This document shows, one piece after another, positions 17,728 to 27,900 of a DNA stretch of 64,000 bases. Source of the stretch: CAZBME01 sp964645835 (GTDB taxonomy: Bacteria; Desulfobacterota; Syntrophia; Syntrophales; UBA8958); contig CAZYDG010000077.1 of assembly GCA_964645835.1 (NCBI GenBank), positions 1 through 64,000 of the forward strand. The letters are read 5' to 3'. The stretch's first letter is position 1. Every line of letters begins with the position of its first letter. The notes below the pieces were generated by a model that was given only the letters and a program-made list of their open reading frames with translations, made no database searches and was not told where the DNA came from. The position numbers and the translations under genes were made by a program.

Positions 17728-17976
17728 AATACTCACATCATCGGTTTTTCCCCGACTATCCGATTCAGGAAGATACCCATGCGGTATACGCCCGAAGAAA
17801 TTGAATCATGTCAATGAAAGTTTCAGTCCCACCTGACGAGGCATCGTAAAGCTGTTTTCAAATAATGAAATCTTAGATGTCAGCTAATTTGATATTCGTA
17901 TTGAAGATGATCCTCCGGCGGTTGGTGCCGTCGATTTTCGATGGAAAACGGTGATTATCTCATGTAAGTAGAAAGC

Positions 17977-19434
17977 ATGATAACCCACGTGAAATCAAAA
18001 CCGAAAAAATGGGTGATGCTCGAGGAGGGATCATCTAAGCGCTTCCGGCATATCTTTGAGCATTCTCCGGCCATGGTCTATCTCAGCAACACCGATGGAT
18101 TTATTGTCGATATGAATGAGGCCGGCATCCGGATGCTTGGCTACGACACTCCCGAAGAAGTCCGGGGGCTGGATATTGTACAAAACCTTTATGTCGATCC
18201 GCGGGACCGCGAGCGGTTTCTGGATGAGATCAAAGAGACGGGATCCGTCCAGGATTTCGAGATCCGCTTCCGCCGCCGCGACGGGGCGATTTTGGATGTG
18301 AGCATTACTGCCACGACCCGCCGGAACGGAGAAGGGCAGATCGATGGGTACGAGGGTTTTGTACTTGATGTCACGGACCGTAAGAGGACGGAACGGGCGC
18401 TGCAGGACTCGGAGGAAAAATACCGCACCGTAGTGGAGAACTCCCTGTCGGCCATCTTCATCCATCAGCGGGGCATTTTCTGCTTTGCCAATCAGCGCTT
18501 GGCTGAAATGTTGGGCTATGACTCGACCGATGAGATCGTAGGCAGGCATTTCTGGGAAGTAATCCATCCCGACGACCGTCAGCTCGTGAAGCAGCGGGGC
18601 CTCAGCCGGGAAAAGAGTCAGGTCTTCCCGCAGCAGTATACCTTTCGGGTGATTAAAAAAGACGGGGCCACAATCTGGGTAGACCTGCGCGCCACACATG
18701 CCACATATCTCGGAGAGTCGGCGGTGGTGGGGAACTGTATCGACATCACCCAGAGCAAAATTGCCGAGGAGGAGATTCATCACCTCTCCCGGCGCCTGAT
18801 CGAGGTAAGCGAAGAAGAGAAAAAGGGCCTTGCCGCGGACCTCCATGACGAGTTCGGCCAGACCCTGACCTCCCTGCACTTCGATCTGGAAGCCTTGCAA
18901 AGGTCTGTACCCGCTGAATTTACGGAACAAAAAAAGCTATGCAGCGGCCTTATCCACCGGATAGAAATGCTGGCGGACAGTGTGAGGAAAACCACATCCT
19001 ATCTGCGTCCCGATCTTTTGGATCACCTGGGTCTAGTCCCTACGCTGGAGTGGTTTATCCATGAATTCAGTGTGCGTTGGCCGGATATCCTGGTGGAATT
19101 TCAGGCCCTGGGCCTGAAGAAACGGCTGAACCAGCAGATTGAAATCGTTCTCTACCGAATCTTTCAGGAATGTCTGACCAATATCTCCAAGCACGCCAAA
19201 GCGACTCGGGTTGAGATCATGCTCACCTACAGCCATCCCCGGGTCATATTCACGATCCGGGATAACGGTGTCGGATATGAGCAGTCGACCCACCAATCAT
19301 CGCCGGTAGGGCCCGTTCGAGGTATCGGCCTGTTGAGCATGAGGGAGCGCGTCGCTTCCTGTGGGGGGACGATTGATATCACCTCCATTCCCGGAAAGGG
19401 AACCATGATCAGGGCCAATATTCCCGTTCCGTAA
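17977..19434 (+). CDS. Two-PAS sensor histidine kinase (NarL-system type)
   Basis: A 485-residue soluble kinase: PAS (about 24-135), PAS (about 145-255), HisKA_3 with His in GLAADLHDEFGQTLTSL (near 290), and HATPase_c with IRDNGVGYE and GIGLLSMRERVASCGG. It is a smaller relative of the kinase at 14852 and has its own response regulator nine bases downstream. 249 bases separate it from the preceding system and hold nothing recognisable. Confidence 0.92.
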   Translation: MITHVKSKPKKWVMLEEGSSKRFRHIFEHSPAMVYLSNTDGFIVDMNEAGIRMLGYDTPEEVRGLDIVQNLYVDPRDRERFLDEIKETGSVQDFEIRFRRRDGAILDVSITATTRRNGEGQIDGYEGFVLDVTDRKRTERALQDSEEKYRTVVENSLSAIFIHQRGIFCFANQRLAEMLGYDSTDEIVGRHFWEVIHPDDRQLVKQRGLSREKSQVFPQQYTFRVIKKDGATIWVDLRATHATYLGESAVVGNCIDITQSKIAEEEIHHLSRRLIEVSEEEKKGLAADLHDEFGQTLTSLHFDLEALQRSVPAEFTEQKKLCSGLIHRIEMLADSVRKTTSYLRPDLLDHLGLVPTLEWFIHEFSVRWPDILVEFQALGLKKRLNQQIEIVLYRIFQECLTNISKHAKATRVEIMLTYSHPRVIFTIRDNGVGYEQSTHQSSPVGPVRGIGLLSMRERVASCGGTIDITSIPGKGTMIRANIPVP

Positions 19435-19442
19435 GAGGCTAT

Positions 19443-20111
19443 ATGAAAAAGATCAGAGTCCTTATCGCCGACGACCATGCCATTGTGCGGGACGGTTTGC
19501 AACAGCTGCTCAATAACCAGCAGGATATGGAAGTGGCGGGCGAAGCCGAGGACGGCCATCAAGCCCTGGAAAAGGCGAAAACGCTGCGGCCGGATGTCGT
19601 CCTTCTGGATATTGCCATGCCGCGGCTGGGCGGGATTGAAGTCACCGGGCTTATCCGGGAGGCCGTGCCCGATTCACAGATCGTGGTTCTGTCCATGCAC
19701 GCCAAGGAAACCTATGTGCAGCAGGCGCTGGCGGCAGGCGCTCTGGGTTATGTCCTCAAGGCCTCTCTCAGCCAGGATATCCTTGACGCTATCCGGTCGG
19801 CCTGGCGAGGTGAGTATTTCCTCAGTTCCCGATTGCAGGCGGAAGTGATCGGTAAATATCTCAAGGCGCAACAAGGCGCTCCTTCCGTACGAAGCTACGA
19901 CCTCTTGAGTGAGCGGGAGCAGCAGGTTTTTCGCTTTGTGGCCCAGGGCCGCTCCACGAACCAGATTGCCGATATCCTCTGTGTCAGTCCGAAGACCGTG
20001 GAAAAGCACCGCACTAGCCTGATGAACAAGCTAAACGTCCATGATCGCCTGGACCTCCTGAAATATGCCATTAAAATCGGCATCGTCGATCCCGACCTCT
20101 GGGAAGATTGA
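19443..20111 (+). CDS. NarL/LuxR-family response regulator
   Basis: A 222-residue regulator: receiver with VLIADDHAIVRDGL, Asp in VVLLDIAMPRLGG and Lys in GYVLKASLS; LuxR-type helix-turn-helix near 150-215 (LSEREQQVFRFVAQG, VSPKTVEKHRTSLMNKL). It is cognate to the kinase just upstream. It is the last regulator before the GntP-led catabolic cluster, 270 bp away, making that cluster a reasonable target (inference). Confidence 0.94.
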   Translation: MKKIRVLIADDHAIVRDGLQQLLNNQQDMEVAGEAEDGHQALEKAKTLRPDVVLLDIAMPRLGGIEVTGLIREAVPDSQIVVLSMHAKETYVQQALAAGALGYVLKASLSQDILDAIRSAWRGEYFLSSRLQAEVIGKYLKAQQGAPSVRSYDLLSEREQQVFRFVAQGRSTNQIADILCVSPKTVEKHRTSLMNKLNVHDRLDLLKYAIKIGIVDPDLWED

Positions 20112-20382
20112 CGGCTCCACAATAAGTCCGGATGATGCCTTACGCTTCATCCCCCGTCATTGTGGCGAACACTCAATTATGCCTCATCCCTCATAATTCA
20201 TGTGCCTTGCCTGCAGACTTATTATGAGTCCGCCCCGTTTCTGAGGATTCAACAAAGTAGGGTTCCCACCTGAACAAATAAGGACCGCCCCCCATTGTTT
20301 CGTTTCTTCCGATCATTTAACAATGTATCCGGTTAGGGAAGACATCTCTATCCGACAAAATTCTAGAAAAGGAGATCAAGCA

Positions 20383-21684
20383 ATGGAACTCAGCATTATC
20401 GGCATTATCCTCTCGCTGGCACTGATCATGTTTCTGGCCTTACGGGGCTGGCACATCATCATCCTGGCGCCCCTGGCGGTAGCAGTTGTCGCCGCATTTT
20501 CCAGCATGGATATTCTCCCCACCCTGACGGGTCCATATATGAAGGGCTTCGTCAATTATGCCGGAAAGTTCTACCTCATCTTTTTGATGGGTTCTCTCTT
20601 CGGCAAGTTTATGGAGGACAGCGGTGCCGCACGGGCCATTGCTGAAGGCATCCTCAAGGTGATCGGGCGTAAAAGCCACTTAAACGTCATGCTCGCCATT
20701 GCATTTATCGGTGTGGCTCTCACCTACGGCGGCGTGAGCCTGTTCGTTGTCGTCTTTGCCCTGGTTCCCATCGGCCGGCCTCTGTTCAAGGAGATGAATC
20801 TGCCCTGGCACCTCTTCGTTATTCCATATGCCTTCGGCATCGGTTCCATCACCATGACCATGCTGCCCGGTTCTCCCCAGATCCTGAATATAATGCCCAC
20901 AAAGTACATGGCCTCCACCCCCATGGCCGCTCCGGTAATCGGGATCCTGGCCGCTGTTTTGGTGGCCACTTTCAACGTCTTTTACTTCAAGTATCAGCTC
21001 AGGAAGTCCAGAGAGCGTGGAGAAGTCTATGAGGCTCCCACCGGTGTAGGCGTTGTCGGCACGGCGGATGTAGACCTGGCGACTCTTCCCAACGTCTGGC
21101 TCAGTATCGTTCCGATGATCACGGTCGTTGTTCTGTTGAATGTGCTGAAGCTGGATGCCGTCTGGTCGCTGGCCGGCGGTACGGCCGTCTGCATCGTCTT
21201 CTTCTGGACGAAATACAAGAATATCCTCGACACCCTGAACAAGGGGGCTGTCAACACCGTCATCCCGATTGTGAACACCTGCGCCGACGTAGGATACGGC
21301 ATGGCCGTGGCGGCGACGGCGGGCTTCAAGGTCATTTCCGCATGGCTCCTGACGCTGCCGATGCATCCCATTATCTCTCTGTCCATTGCGACTAACATGA
21401 TGGCAGGCATTACCGGTTCTGCTTCGGGTGGTCTGGGGATCATCCTGGAGACCCTGGCGCCGAAGTATCTGGCGCTCGGACTTTCCCCCGAATTGATTCA
21501 CCGTGTCGCCACGATGTCGGCGGGCTGCTTCGATGCATTGCCCCACAATGGCGTGGTCATCACCTTTCTGGCCGTTTGCGGCCTGACCCATGTCAATGCC
21601 TACAAGCATGTTTTCTTTGGACATATCGTGGCCACAGTACTGGCCCTGTTGATTGTGATCCCTCTGGGCATCCTCCTCTACTAA
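20383..21684 (+). CDS. GntP-family permease
   Basis: A 433-residue polytopic inner-membrane protein with about 12-14 hydrophobic segments, the GntP (gluconate:H+ symporter) superfamily pattern (LTYGGVSLFVVVFALVPIG, NMMAGITGSASGGLGI). Members import gluconate, related hydroxy acids or beta-hydroxybutyrate. The start at 20383 follows AAAAGGAGATCAAGCA. It is followed by a hydroxy-acid dehydrogenase and a beta-keto acid cleavage enzyme fusion, so the likely substrate is a beta-hydroxy acid and not a sugar acid (inference from context). Confidence 0.88.
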   Translation: MELSIIGIILSLALIMFLALRGWHIIILAPLAVAVVAAFSSMDILPTLTGPYMKGFVNYAGKFYLIFLMGSLFGKFMEDSGAARAIAEGILKVIGRKSHLNVMLAIAFIGVALTYGGVSLFVVVFALVPIGRPLFKEMNLPWHLFVIPYAFGIGSITMTMLPGSPQILNIMPTKYMASTPMAAPVIGILAAVLVATFNVFYFKYQLRKSRERGEVYEAPTGVGVVGTADVDLATLPNVWLSIVPMITVVVLLNVLKLDAVWSLAGGTAVCIVFFWTKYKNILDTLNKGAVNTVIPIVNTCADVGYGMAVAATAGFKVISAWLLTLPMHPIISLSIATNMMAGITGSASGGLGIILETLAPKYLALGLSPELIHRVATMSAGCFDALPHNGVVITFLAVCGLTHVNAYKHVFFGHIVATVLALLIVIPLGILLY

Positions 21685-21753
21685 GCACGATCATGATGAT
21701 CGTGATCCTTGCTGAAGGAATGGATCGTTCATGACAGTAATAGGAGAAAGATT

Positions 21754-22722
21754 ATGAAAGCATCTGAAATAAAAAAGGTTGCCGTCCTGGGCGGCAGCGG
21801 CGTCATCGGTTCCGGTTGGGCAACCAACTTCCTGTGGCGCGGCCTGCCCGTCCAGGTTTATGACGTCAACGAGGAATGTCTCAAGACGGCCCGGGGCCGG
21901 ATCCGGGGAAACCTGGAATATCTGGTGAATAAGGGGCTCCTGACCCAGGAGAAGATGAATGTGGCCTTGAGTCTGGCGCGTTATACCACCAGCATGGAAG
22001 AGGCCGTCAAGGAAGTTTCCTTCATCCAGGAAGCTGCTCCGGAAAAATATGAAGTGAAACAAACCCTGCTTGCCGAGGTGGAGCGTTACGCACCGGTGGA
22101 TGCCGTTTTCGCCAGCAGTACGTCCGGCCTCCTTATCACCGAGATAGCAAAAAATGCTGCTCGTCCCGAATGCTGTCTGGGGGCTCACCCTTATAATCCC
22201 CCCCACCTCATTCCACTGGTTGAAATCAGCAAGGGAGAAAAAACCTCACAGGAGGCACTCACGCTGGCCTATGATTTCTACCGCCTGCTCGGTAAGGAAC
22301 CGATCATCCTGCAGAAGGAGGCCCTGGGGTTTATCGCCAACCGGCTCTCCGTGGCCCTCTACCGGGAAGCTATCGATCTGGTCCTCAAGGGTGTCTGCTC
22401 CGTCGAAGATATCGACAAGGCCGTCAGCTTCGGACCGGGGCTGCGCTATGCCCTGATGGGTCCTAACCTGATCTATCATCTGGGCGGCGGTTCCTTCGGG
22501 ATCAAGGGCATCATGCATCACATCGGTCCCTCTGTAGAGTTGTGGTGGGCGGATATGGCCGACTGGAAAAAAGTGCCGCCCTCCTGGCCGGAAATGGCCC
22601 AGGAAGGGGTGCTGAAGGAAATGGCCAATCGGCCGGAAGAGCAGGGAAGAACAAGCGAAGAGATTGCCCGGTGGCGTGACGACGGTCTCCTGGCGCTGTT
22701 GAAATTCCTCAATAAGGTCTGA
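21754..22722 (+). CDS. 3-hydroxyacyl/carnitine dehydrogenase-like enzyme
   Basis: A 322-residue NAD-dependent dehydrogenase of the 3-hydroxyacyl-CoA dehydrogenase fold: Rossmann motif VLGGSGVIGSGWA (near 9-21), catalytic His region CLGAHPYNPPHLIPLVEIS, and C-terminal helical domain with NRLSVALYREAIDLV and GPGLRYALMGP. The HPYNPPHLIPLVE and GPGLRYALMGP strings are characteristic of L-carnitine dehydrogenase and related free-acid dehydrogenases. Start 21754 has AGGAGAAAG in front. It would oxidise a beta-hydroxy acid to the beta-keto acid used by the next gene. Exact substrate unknown. Confidence 0.85.
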   Translation: MKASEIKKVAVLGGSGVIGSGWATNFLWRGLPVQVYDVNEECLKTARGRIRGNLEYLVNKGLLTQEKMNVALSLARYTTSMEEAVKEVSFIQEAAPEKYEVKQTLLAEVERYAPVDAVFASSTSGLLITEIAKNAARPECCLGAHPYNPPHLIPLVEISKGEKTSQEALTLAYDFYRLLGKEPIILQKEALGFIANRLSVALYREAIDLVLKGVCSVEDIDKAVSFGPGLRYALMGPNLIYHLGGGSFGIKGIMHHIGPSVELWWADMADWKKVPPSWPEMAQEGVLKEMANRPEEQGRTSEEIARWRDDGLLALLKFLNKV

Positions 22723-22860
22723 TCCATTGCGTCAGCGAGGAGCATCATCGCATAAAAAGCATGACGGCCTGTGCTTTCCGGCACACCGTCTTACAAACAA
22801 ATAAACGAAGAAGCCGGCAGATGGCTTCAGGAAAACACTTTTCCAATATGGAGGTATAAA

Positions 22861-24861
22861 ATGAAAATAGCTATTGTTGGTGCGGGATCATTGGGCACCA
22901 TCATTGGTGCGCTGCTGACCAAAGGCGGACGCGATGTCGTTCTGGTCGATGCAAATGAAGCGCATGTCAAGGCCCTGAATGAAAAAGGGGCGCAGATTGT
23001 TGGATTCCTGGAAGAGACCATTCCAGTCAAGGCGATTGTGCCGGCCCAGATGGAAGGAACCTATGATCTTATCATTTACCTGGTCAAGACGACCTATAAT
23101 CATATCGCCTTGCCCCAGATAGTTTCCCATCTGCATGATCAGAGCATCGTCATGACGCTGCAGAACGGACTCCCCGAGGATGCGGTAGCCGAATGCGTGG
23201 GGGCCAAGCGGACAATCGGTGCCGCCGTCGGCTGGGGAGCCACCTGGATTGCCCCAGGAGTATCGCAACTCACATCGCCGGCAGACAAAATGACCTACGA
23301 CATCGGTGAACTGGACGGTGTAATGTCGGACCGCCTCAAGAACGTACAAGAGATAATGAAGCCGGCCGGTGTGCCTATTGTAACCGATAATCTCAAGGGC
23401 ATCCGCTGGACGAAGCTCCTGGTCAATTCCACCTTCAGTGGCATGTCTGCCGCTCTGGGCTGTACTTACGGGGATGTTCTTGACAACCCCAAGGCCCTGG
23501 CCTGCGTTGCCCACATTGCCAATGAATGCCTGCATGTGATTGCCGCCCTGGGCGTCAAACCGGATCCCATTCAGGGAATCGACGTGAGCATCCTGGGATT
23601 TACCAATCAGCAGCAGATGAAGAAGACCTTCATGATGTACCAGATGGCCTTCGGTCCTCACCGTGCCCTTAAGGCAAGTATGCTCCAGGATCTGGAGAAG
23701 GGCATTCCCTGCGAAATTAACACGATCAACGGAAAGGTTGCGGAAATGGGGCGAAAAGCCGGTGTTGCCACCCCCATGAACGACAAAGTAGTGGAAATTG
23801 TCACAGCTTGCCAGGAGGGCAAGCTGAGACCGGTTATGGCCAACCTGGATCTTTTTGTCCTGCCTGAAGTCCCTGAGGGACCGGCGGAAACCCCCAAGCC
23901 GGCTGTTTCCGGCGCACCGGCGGTTCATGCGGCCAAGAGCAAGATTCCTTCCCATAAACGGATCGTCACCTGCGCCATCACCGGCTCAATCCACATCCCC
24001 ACCATGTCGGACTATTTGCCCATTACCCCCGACCAGATCGCCCAGAACGCCATCGACGCGGCAAACGCCGGGGCAGCGGTGGTTCACATCCACGCCCGTG
24101 ACCCCAAGACGGGCATGCCGACTGCGGATCTAAGTGTTTTTGACCAGATATTCGAGAAGATCCGGGCGAAGAACAAGGACGTCATCATCTGCATCACCAC
24201 GGGCGGCGGCGCCGGTATGACTGTGGAGCAACGGGCGTCCGTCATCCCCCGTTACAAGCCCGAACTGGCTTCCTGCAACCTGGGCTCTATGAATTGGGGT
24301 GTTTTTGCCATTGCCGAGAAGTACAAGGAATTCAAGTTCCCCTGGGAGGGTGCGATGATGGAGATGGTCAAAGGCTTTATCTTCCAGAACACCTTCGCCG
24401 ATCTCTTCAAGATGACATCGATCATGGCTGAAAACGGCACCAAGCCGGAGCTGGAAGTTTATGACATCGGCCACCTGTACAACTGCGGTTATCTCGTACA
24501 GGCCGGTTATTTGAAGCTCCCCGTCTATCTGCAGTTCGTGACCGGCATCCTGGGCGGTATCCAGTCCACCCCCTATGATCTCGTCAATCTGAGCTCGACG
24601 GCGGACCGCGTCTTCGGGAAGGGAAACTACCAATGGTCCGTCATCGGCGCCGGTCGTGGCGAGTTTCCTGTTGCCACCCAGGGCCTTTTTCTGGGTAGCC
24701 ACGTCCGTGTCGGCATGGAGGACAACCTCTATGTGAAGCGGGGCGTCCTGGCGAAGAGCAACGGCGATCTTGTTGAAAAGATGGTGCGGATTATGAGTGA
24801 ATTCGACTTCGAACCTGCAACACCCGATGAAGCACGTGAAATTCTGGGGTTGAAAAAATAA
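22861..24861 (+). CDS. Fusion: ketopantoate-reductase-like domain plus beta-keto acid cleavage enzyme
   Basis: A 666-residue two-domain protein. Residues 1-315 form an ApbA/PanE dehydrogenase (IVGAGSLGTIIGALL, TLQNGLPED, KLLVNSTFSGMSAA, EINTINGKVAEMGRKAG). A Pro/Ala-rich linker (about 335-365) leads to a BKACE (DUF849) domain, 366-666, with TCAITGSIHIP, VVHIHARDPKTGMPT (metal-binding His pair), TTGGGAGMTVEQR and ASCNLGSMNWG. BKACE condenses a beta-keto acid with acetyl-CoA, releasing acetoacetyl-CoA and a new acid derivative. The reductase half could supply or use a keto compound in the same route. GGAGG fixes the start. These are normally separate proteins, so the fusion is unusual. It ends at a strong terminator. 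Confidence 0.9.
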   Translation: MKIAIVGAGSLGTIIGALLTKGGRDVVLVDANEAHVKALNEKGAQIVGFLEETIPVKAIVPAQMEGTYDLIIYLVKTTYNHIALPQIVSHLHDQSIVMTLQNGLPEDAVAECVGAKRTIGAAVGWGATWIAPGVSQLTSPADKMTYDIGELDGVMSDRLKNVQEIMKPAGVPIVTDNLKGIRWTKLLVNSTFSGMSAALGCTYGDVLDNPKALACVAHIANECLHVIAALGVKPDPIQGIDVSILGFTNQQQMKKTFMMYQMAFGPHRALKASMLQDLEKGIPCEINTINGKVAEMGRKAGVATPMNDKVVEIVTACQEGKLRPVMANLDLFVLPEVPEGPAETPKPAVSGAPAVHAAKSKIPSHKRIVTCAITGSIHIPTMSDYLPITPDQIAQNAIDAANAGAAVVHIHARDPKTGMPTADLSVFDQIFEKIRAKNKDVIICITTGGGAGMTVEQRASVIPRYKPELASCNLGSMNWGVFAIAEKYKEFKFPWEGAMMEMVKGFIFQNTFADLFKMTSIMAENGTKPELEVYDIGHLYNCGYLVQAGYLKLPVYLQFVTGILGGIQSTPYDLVNLSSTADRVFGKGNYQWSVIGAGRGEFPVATQGLFLGSHVRVGMEDNLYVKRGVLAKSNGDLVEKMVRIMSEFDFEPATPDEAREILGLKK

Positions 24862-24872
24862 TCCCCTGCAAT

Positions 24873-24953
24873 ACGGAGATGGTTTCATCTCTCTCCAATG
24901 AAACCGTCTCCGTTGTTGATATAAAGGCAGGGTCCACGCGGGCCCTGCTTTTT
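24873..24953 (+). terminator. Double hairpin terminator after the BKACE fusion
   Basis: ACGGAGATGGTTTCAT pairs with ATGAAACCGTCTCCGT (24873-24914), followed by GCAGGG...CCCTGC and TTTTTA (24927-24953). It separates this cluster from the convergent giant kinase. Confidence 0.85.
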
Positions 24954-24958
24954 ATAAT

Positions 24959-27900
24959 CTATCTATCTATTTCCACGTCCAGCTCCTTTCGGATTGCCAC
25001 GCCAATTCGCTCCCTTATGTAAGGTTTCTTAACAAAAGCGCCTGCACCCAATGCCTGGGCCATCTTGACGCGCTCCGTCTCGGCAAATCCGCTCACAATG
25101 ATAGCCTTTTGATCAGGTTTGAACTCCTTTATCCGCTGGTATGTATCAAACCCGTCAATCCCTGGATCCATGATCATGTCCAGGACGATTATATCCACAT
25201 CATTTTCCTTCAAATATTCCACTGCCTCTTCGCCGCTGGAGACAGTTTCAACCTTGTAATTCAGGTTATTTAGTATTCTGCTCGCAAGTGTCCTCTGGCC
25301 TTCAACGTCATCCACCACCAGTATCCTCTCTCCGCTGCCAAGATATTCCTCAGGAGAAGCAAGCTTGTCTTCTTTCAGGTCCTCGTAAGTCACGGGAAAG
25401 TATATTATGAACGTCGTTCCCTTACCTTTTTGACTCTCCACATCAATATATCCATCATGATCCTTCACCGTTCCCCAGACCACGGACAAACCGAGACCGG
25501 TGCCGCTCTTGCCCATCACCTTCTTCGTGTAGAAAGGCTCAAAGATATGCTTCATGTCATCATCAGAAACTGTAAGAACAACATAGTCACCTTCCAGGAG
25601 CTTGTCATAGCCGGAAATCGGCTTGTCCAGGTAACGGTTCTCCGTACGAACAACTATTTTTCCTCCTACAGGCATGGCTTCAGCAGCATTAGTAACAAGA
25701 TTAATCAAAGTTTTTGACAAGTGAGCGGTAGATGCATTGATCATTAGCAGATCATTGTCCAATTCCGTTCTTATGCGTATATTGGGATGAAAAGATGTAA
25801 TCTTCAGGAAATCGGGAGATTTCAAATATTCAGACACAACCTTGTTTAGATTGACCACAGTCTTGGTCTGTACTCCTCTGCGGGCCAGAGTAAGAAGATC
25901 CTGGACAATGGCCGCCGCCTGTTCACCGCCTTTCAGGATGTTACGGGCATCTTCTTTACGCGGATCAAATTTATCGAGGTCATCGTGGAGAAACTCCGCA
26001 TATCCGATAAGAATCCCTAATGCGTTGTTCAGATCGTGGGCCACACCACCGGCGAGAAGGCCCAGAGCCTCCATCTTCTCAGAGCGTTGAATTCTCGCCT
26101 CCAGTTCTCTCCTTTCCTCCTCCATTTTTTTATGGTCAGTTATGTCCTCTATGGTCGCCATGGTGCGAACAGGTCGCCCTTTGTCATCACGTATGATTGT
26201 CGCGTTTACATTGGCCCAGACGATTTTGCCGTCTTTACGGATATAGCGCTTCTCTATCCTGTAATTCGGTATTTCTCCGCTCAAGAGCCTGTTAAATTGC
26301 TCATTTTCCTTTTCCTTATCACGGTCATCTGGGTGGATAAAATCAGGGGCTCCCATCGAGAGAAGTTCCTCTGAAGAATATCCAGTTATATCGCATAATT
26401 TACGATTCACACGCAGTAACCGCCTTGTTTGCGGGTCGCTCTGGCCTACTCCAATAGAAGCGAGCTCGAACATGGCTCTGAATTGTTCTTCACTTTCCCT
26501 CAGTGCATTTTCTGCTGCCTTACGCTCGGTAATATCTTCAAAAGTTGCCACGATTCTTTTGTTTTCATCTAAGTAATCCCCGATTCGTGATACCCTGTTA
26601 CTGCAATAAATTTCTTTTCCATCTTTACGCACAAAAAGATTGTGGGGTTCAAAAGATACAACTGTTTCCTCTCGCATCATGGAGTAAAGATTGGCGCCAT
26701 ATTCTTCCCATTCTTTGTCGTTCCGGAAAATTATCCTTGTGCTCTTCCCGATCAGCTCTTCCGGTTTCCATCCAAAAACTTGCTCCATTGCCTCATTTGC
26801 AAAGAATATCTTCCTATTTTCAACTCCGAACAGTCCATGGGCAACTGATGAGAAGATGGACATCTCAAGTTTTCTACTTGCCTCCAGTGCTTCCTCCGAC
26901 CATTTACGATATGTTATGTCCATTGAGTTGCCAAGAATCGCTTTTAAATCCCCATGTTTAACATATGTGACCGTCTCGATTATCCAGCGAATTTGTCCGT
27001 CTTTGGTTATTACTCTGAATTCATATGGGGACGAACCTTCACCTCTGAGCATTTTCCTGGCTGTTTCTTTAGCTTCGGTCAGATCTTCGGGATGAATGAG
27101 ATCATCTGCTCTTTTACCAATAAGTTCTTCAGGTTGATAACCGGCATATGATGCAGCATTCTTGTTTATAAACACGAAACGGCCATTCATAAGTAAATAG
27201 ACTCCTGCAAAGGATTGCTCAGCAAAAGCCTTATACCGTTCTTCACTTTCCTTTAGCGCTTCTTCTGCCTTTTGGCGTTCAGTAATGTTCCTGGCCAAGA
27301 TGATAAATCGAGCGTTGGGTGCCTCCTGATCGCCCTTAATTGCAATAGAAAGTTCGAACCAGTTTAAACCGCCTTTCATGGGCAGGGCATATGTCGCCCC
27401 AAAATGCCACCCTCTTACCGAAGCATCTGCAATTGCCTGCATGATGGTTGTTGCAGCCTCTAGCGGCAAAACTTCGTCAACCCGCTTGCCCATAAAGTTT
27501 GCCGGGGAAACAGATAAATTCAAATAGTTCGGTGCCCCATAATCGCATATCCGTCCCTCCCGATCCACTTCAAAGCGCAAATCCGGTATTGCCTTTATCG
27601 TTGCAGCCAGATTGTCACTCAGGGCACGTAGCTGCTTCTCACTCTCTTTCTGTGCCAATTCAACCTGTTTTTGCTTTGTTATATCCTGAGCCGTACCAAA
27701 TGAGCCTGATATTCTTCCAAATTCGTCTTTTCTTGCATAGCCCACCTCACGGATGTGCCTAACCTGATTGTTGCGCGTCAAAATACGATATTCAATTTCA
27801 AAAGGTTCACCTGATACTATCGTCTGCCGATTGGTATCCAATACTTTTTCCTTGTCTTCCGGGAGGACACGACTCAGAAAGGACTTATAAAGTCCTTCAA

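Noticed and set aside
20680..21624. 314-codon frame antisense to the GntP permease
   Set aside because: Gln/Asp/His-rich composition typical of an antisense frame; GntP is clearly the real gene.
22888..23955. 355-codon frame antisense to the BKACE fusion
   Set aside because: No recognised domain, no ribosome site; sense strand has strong domain matches.
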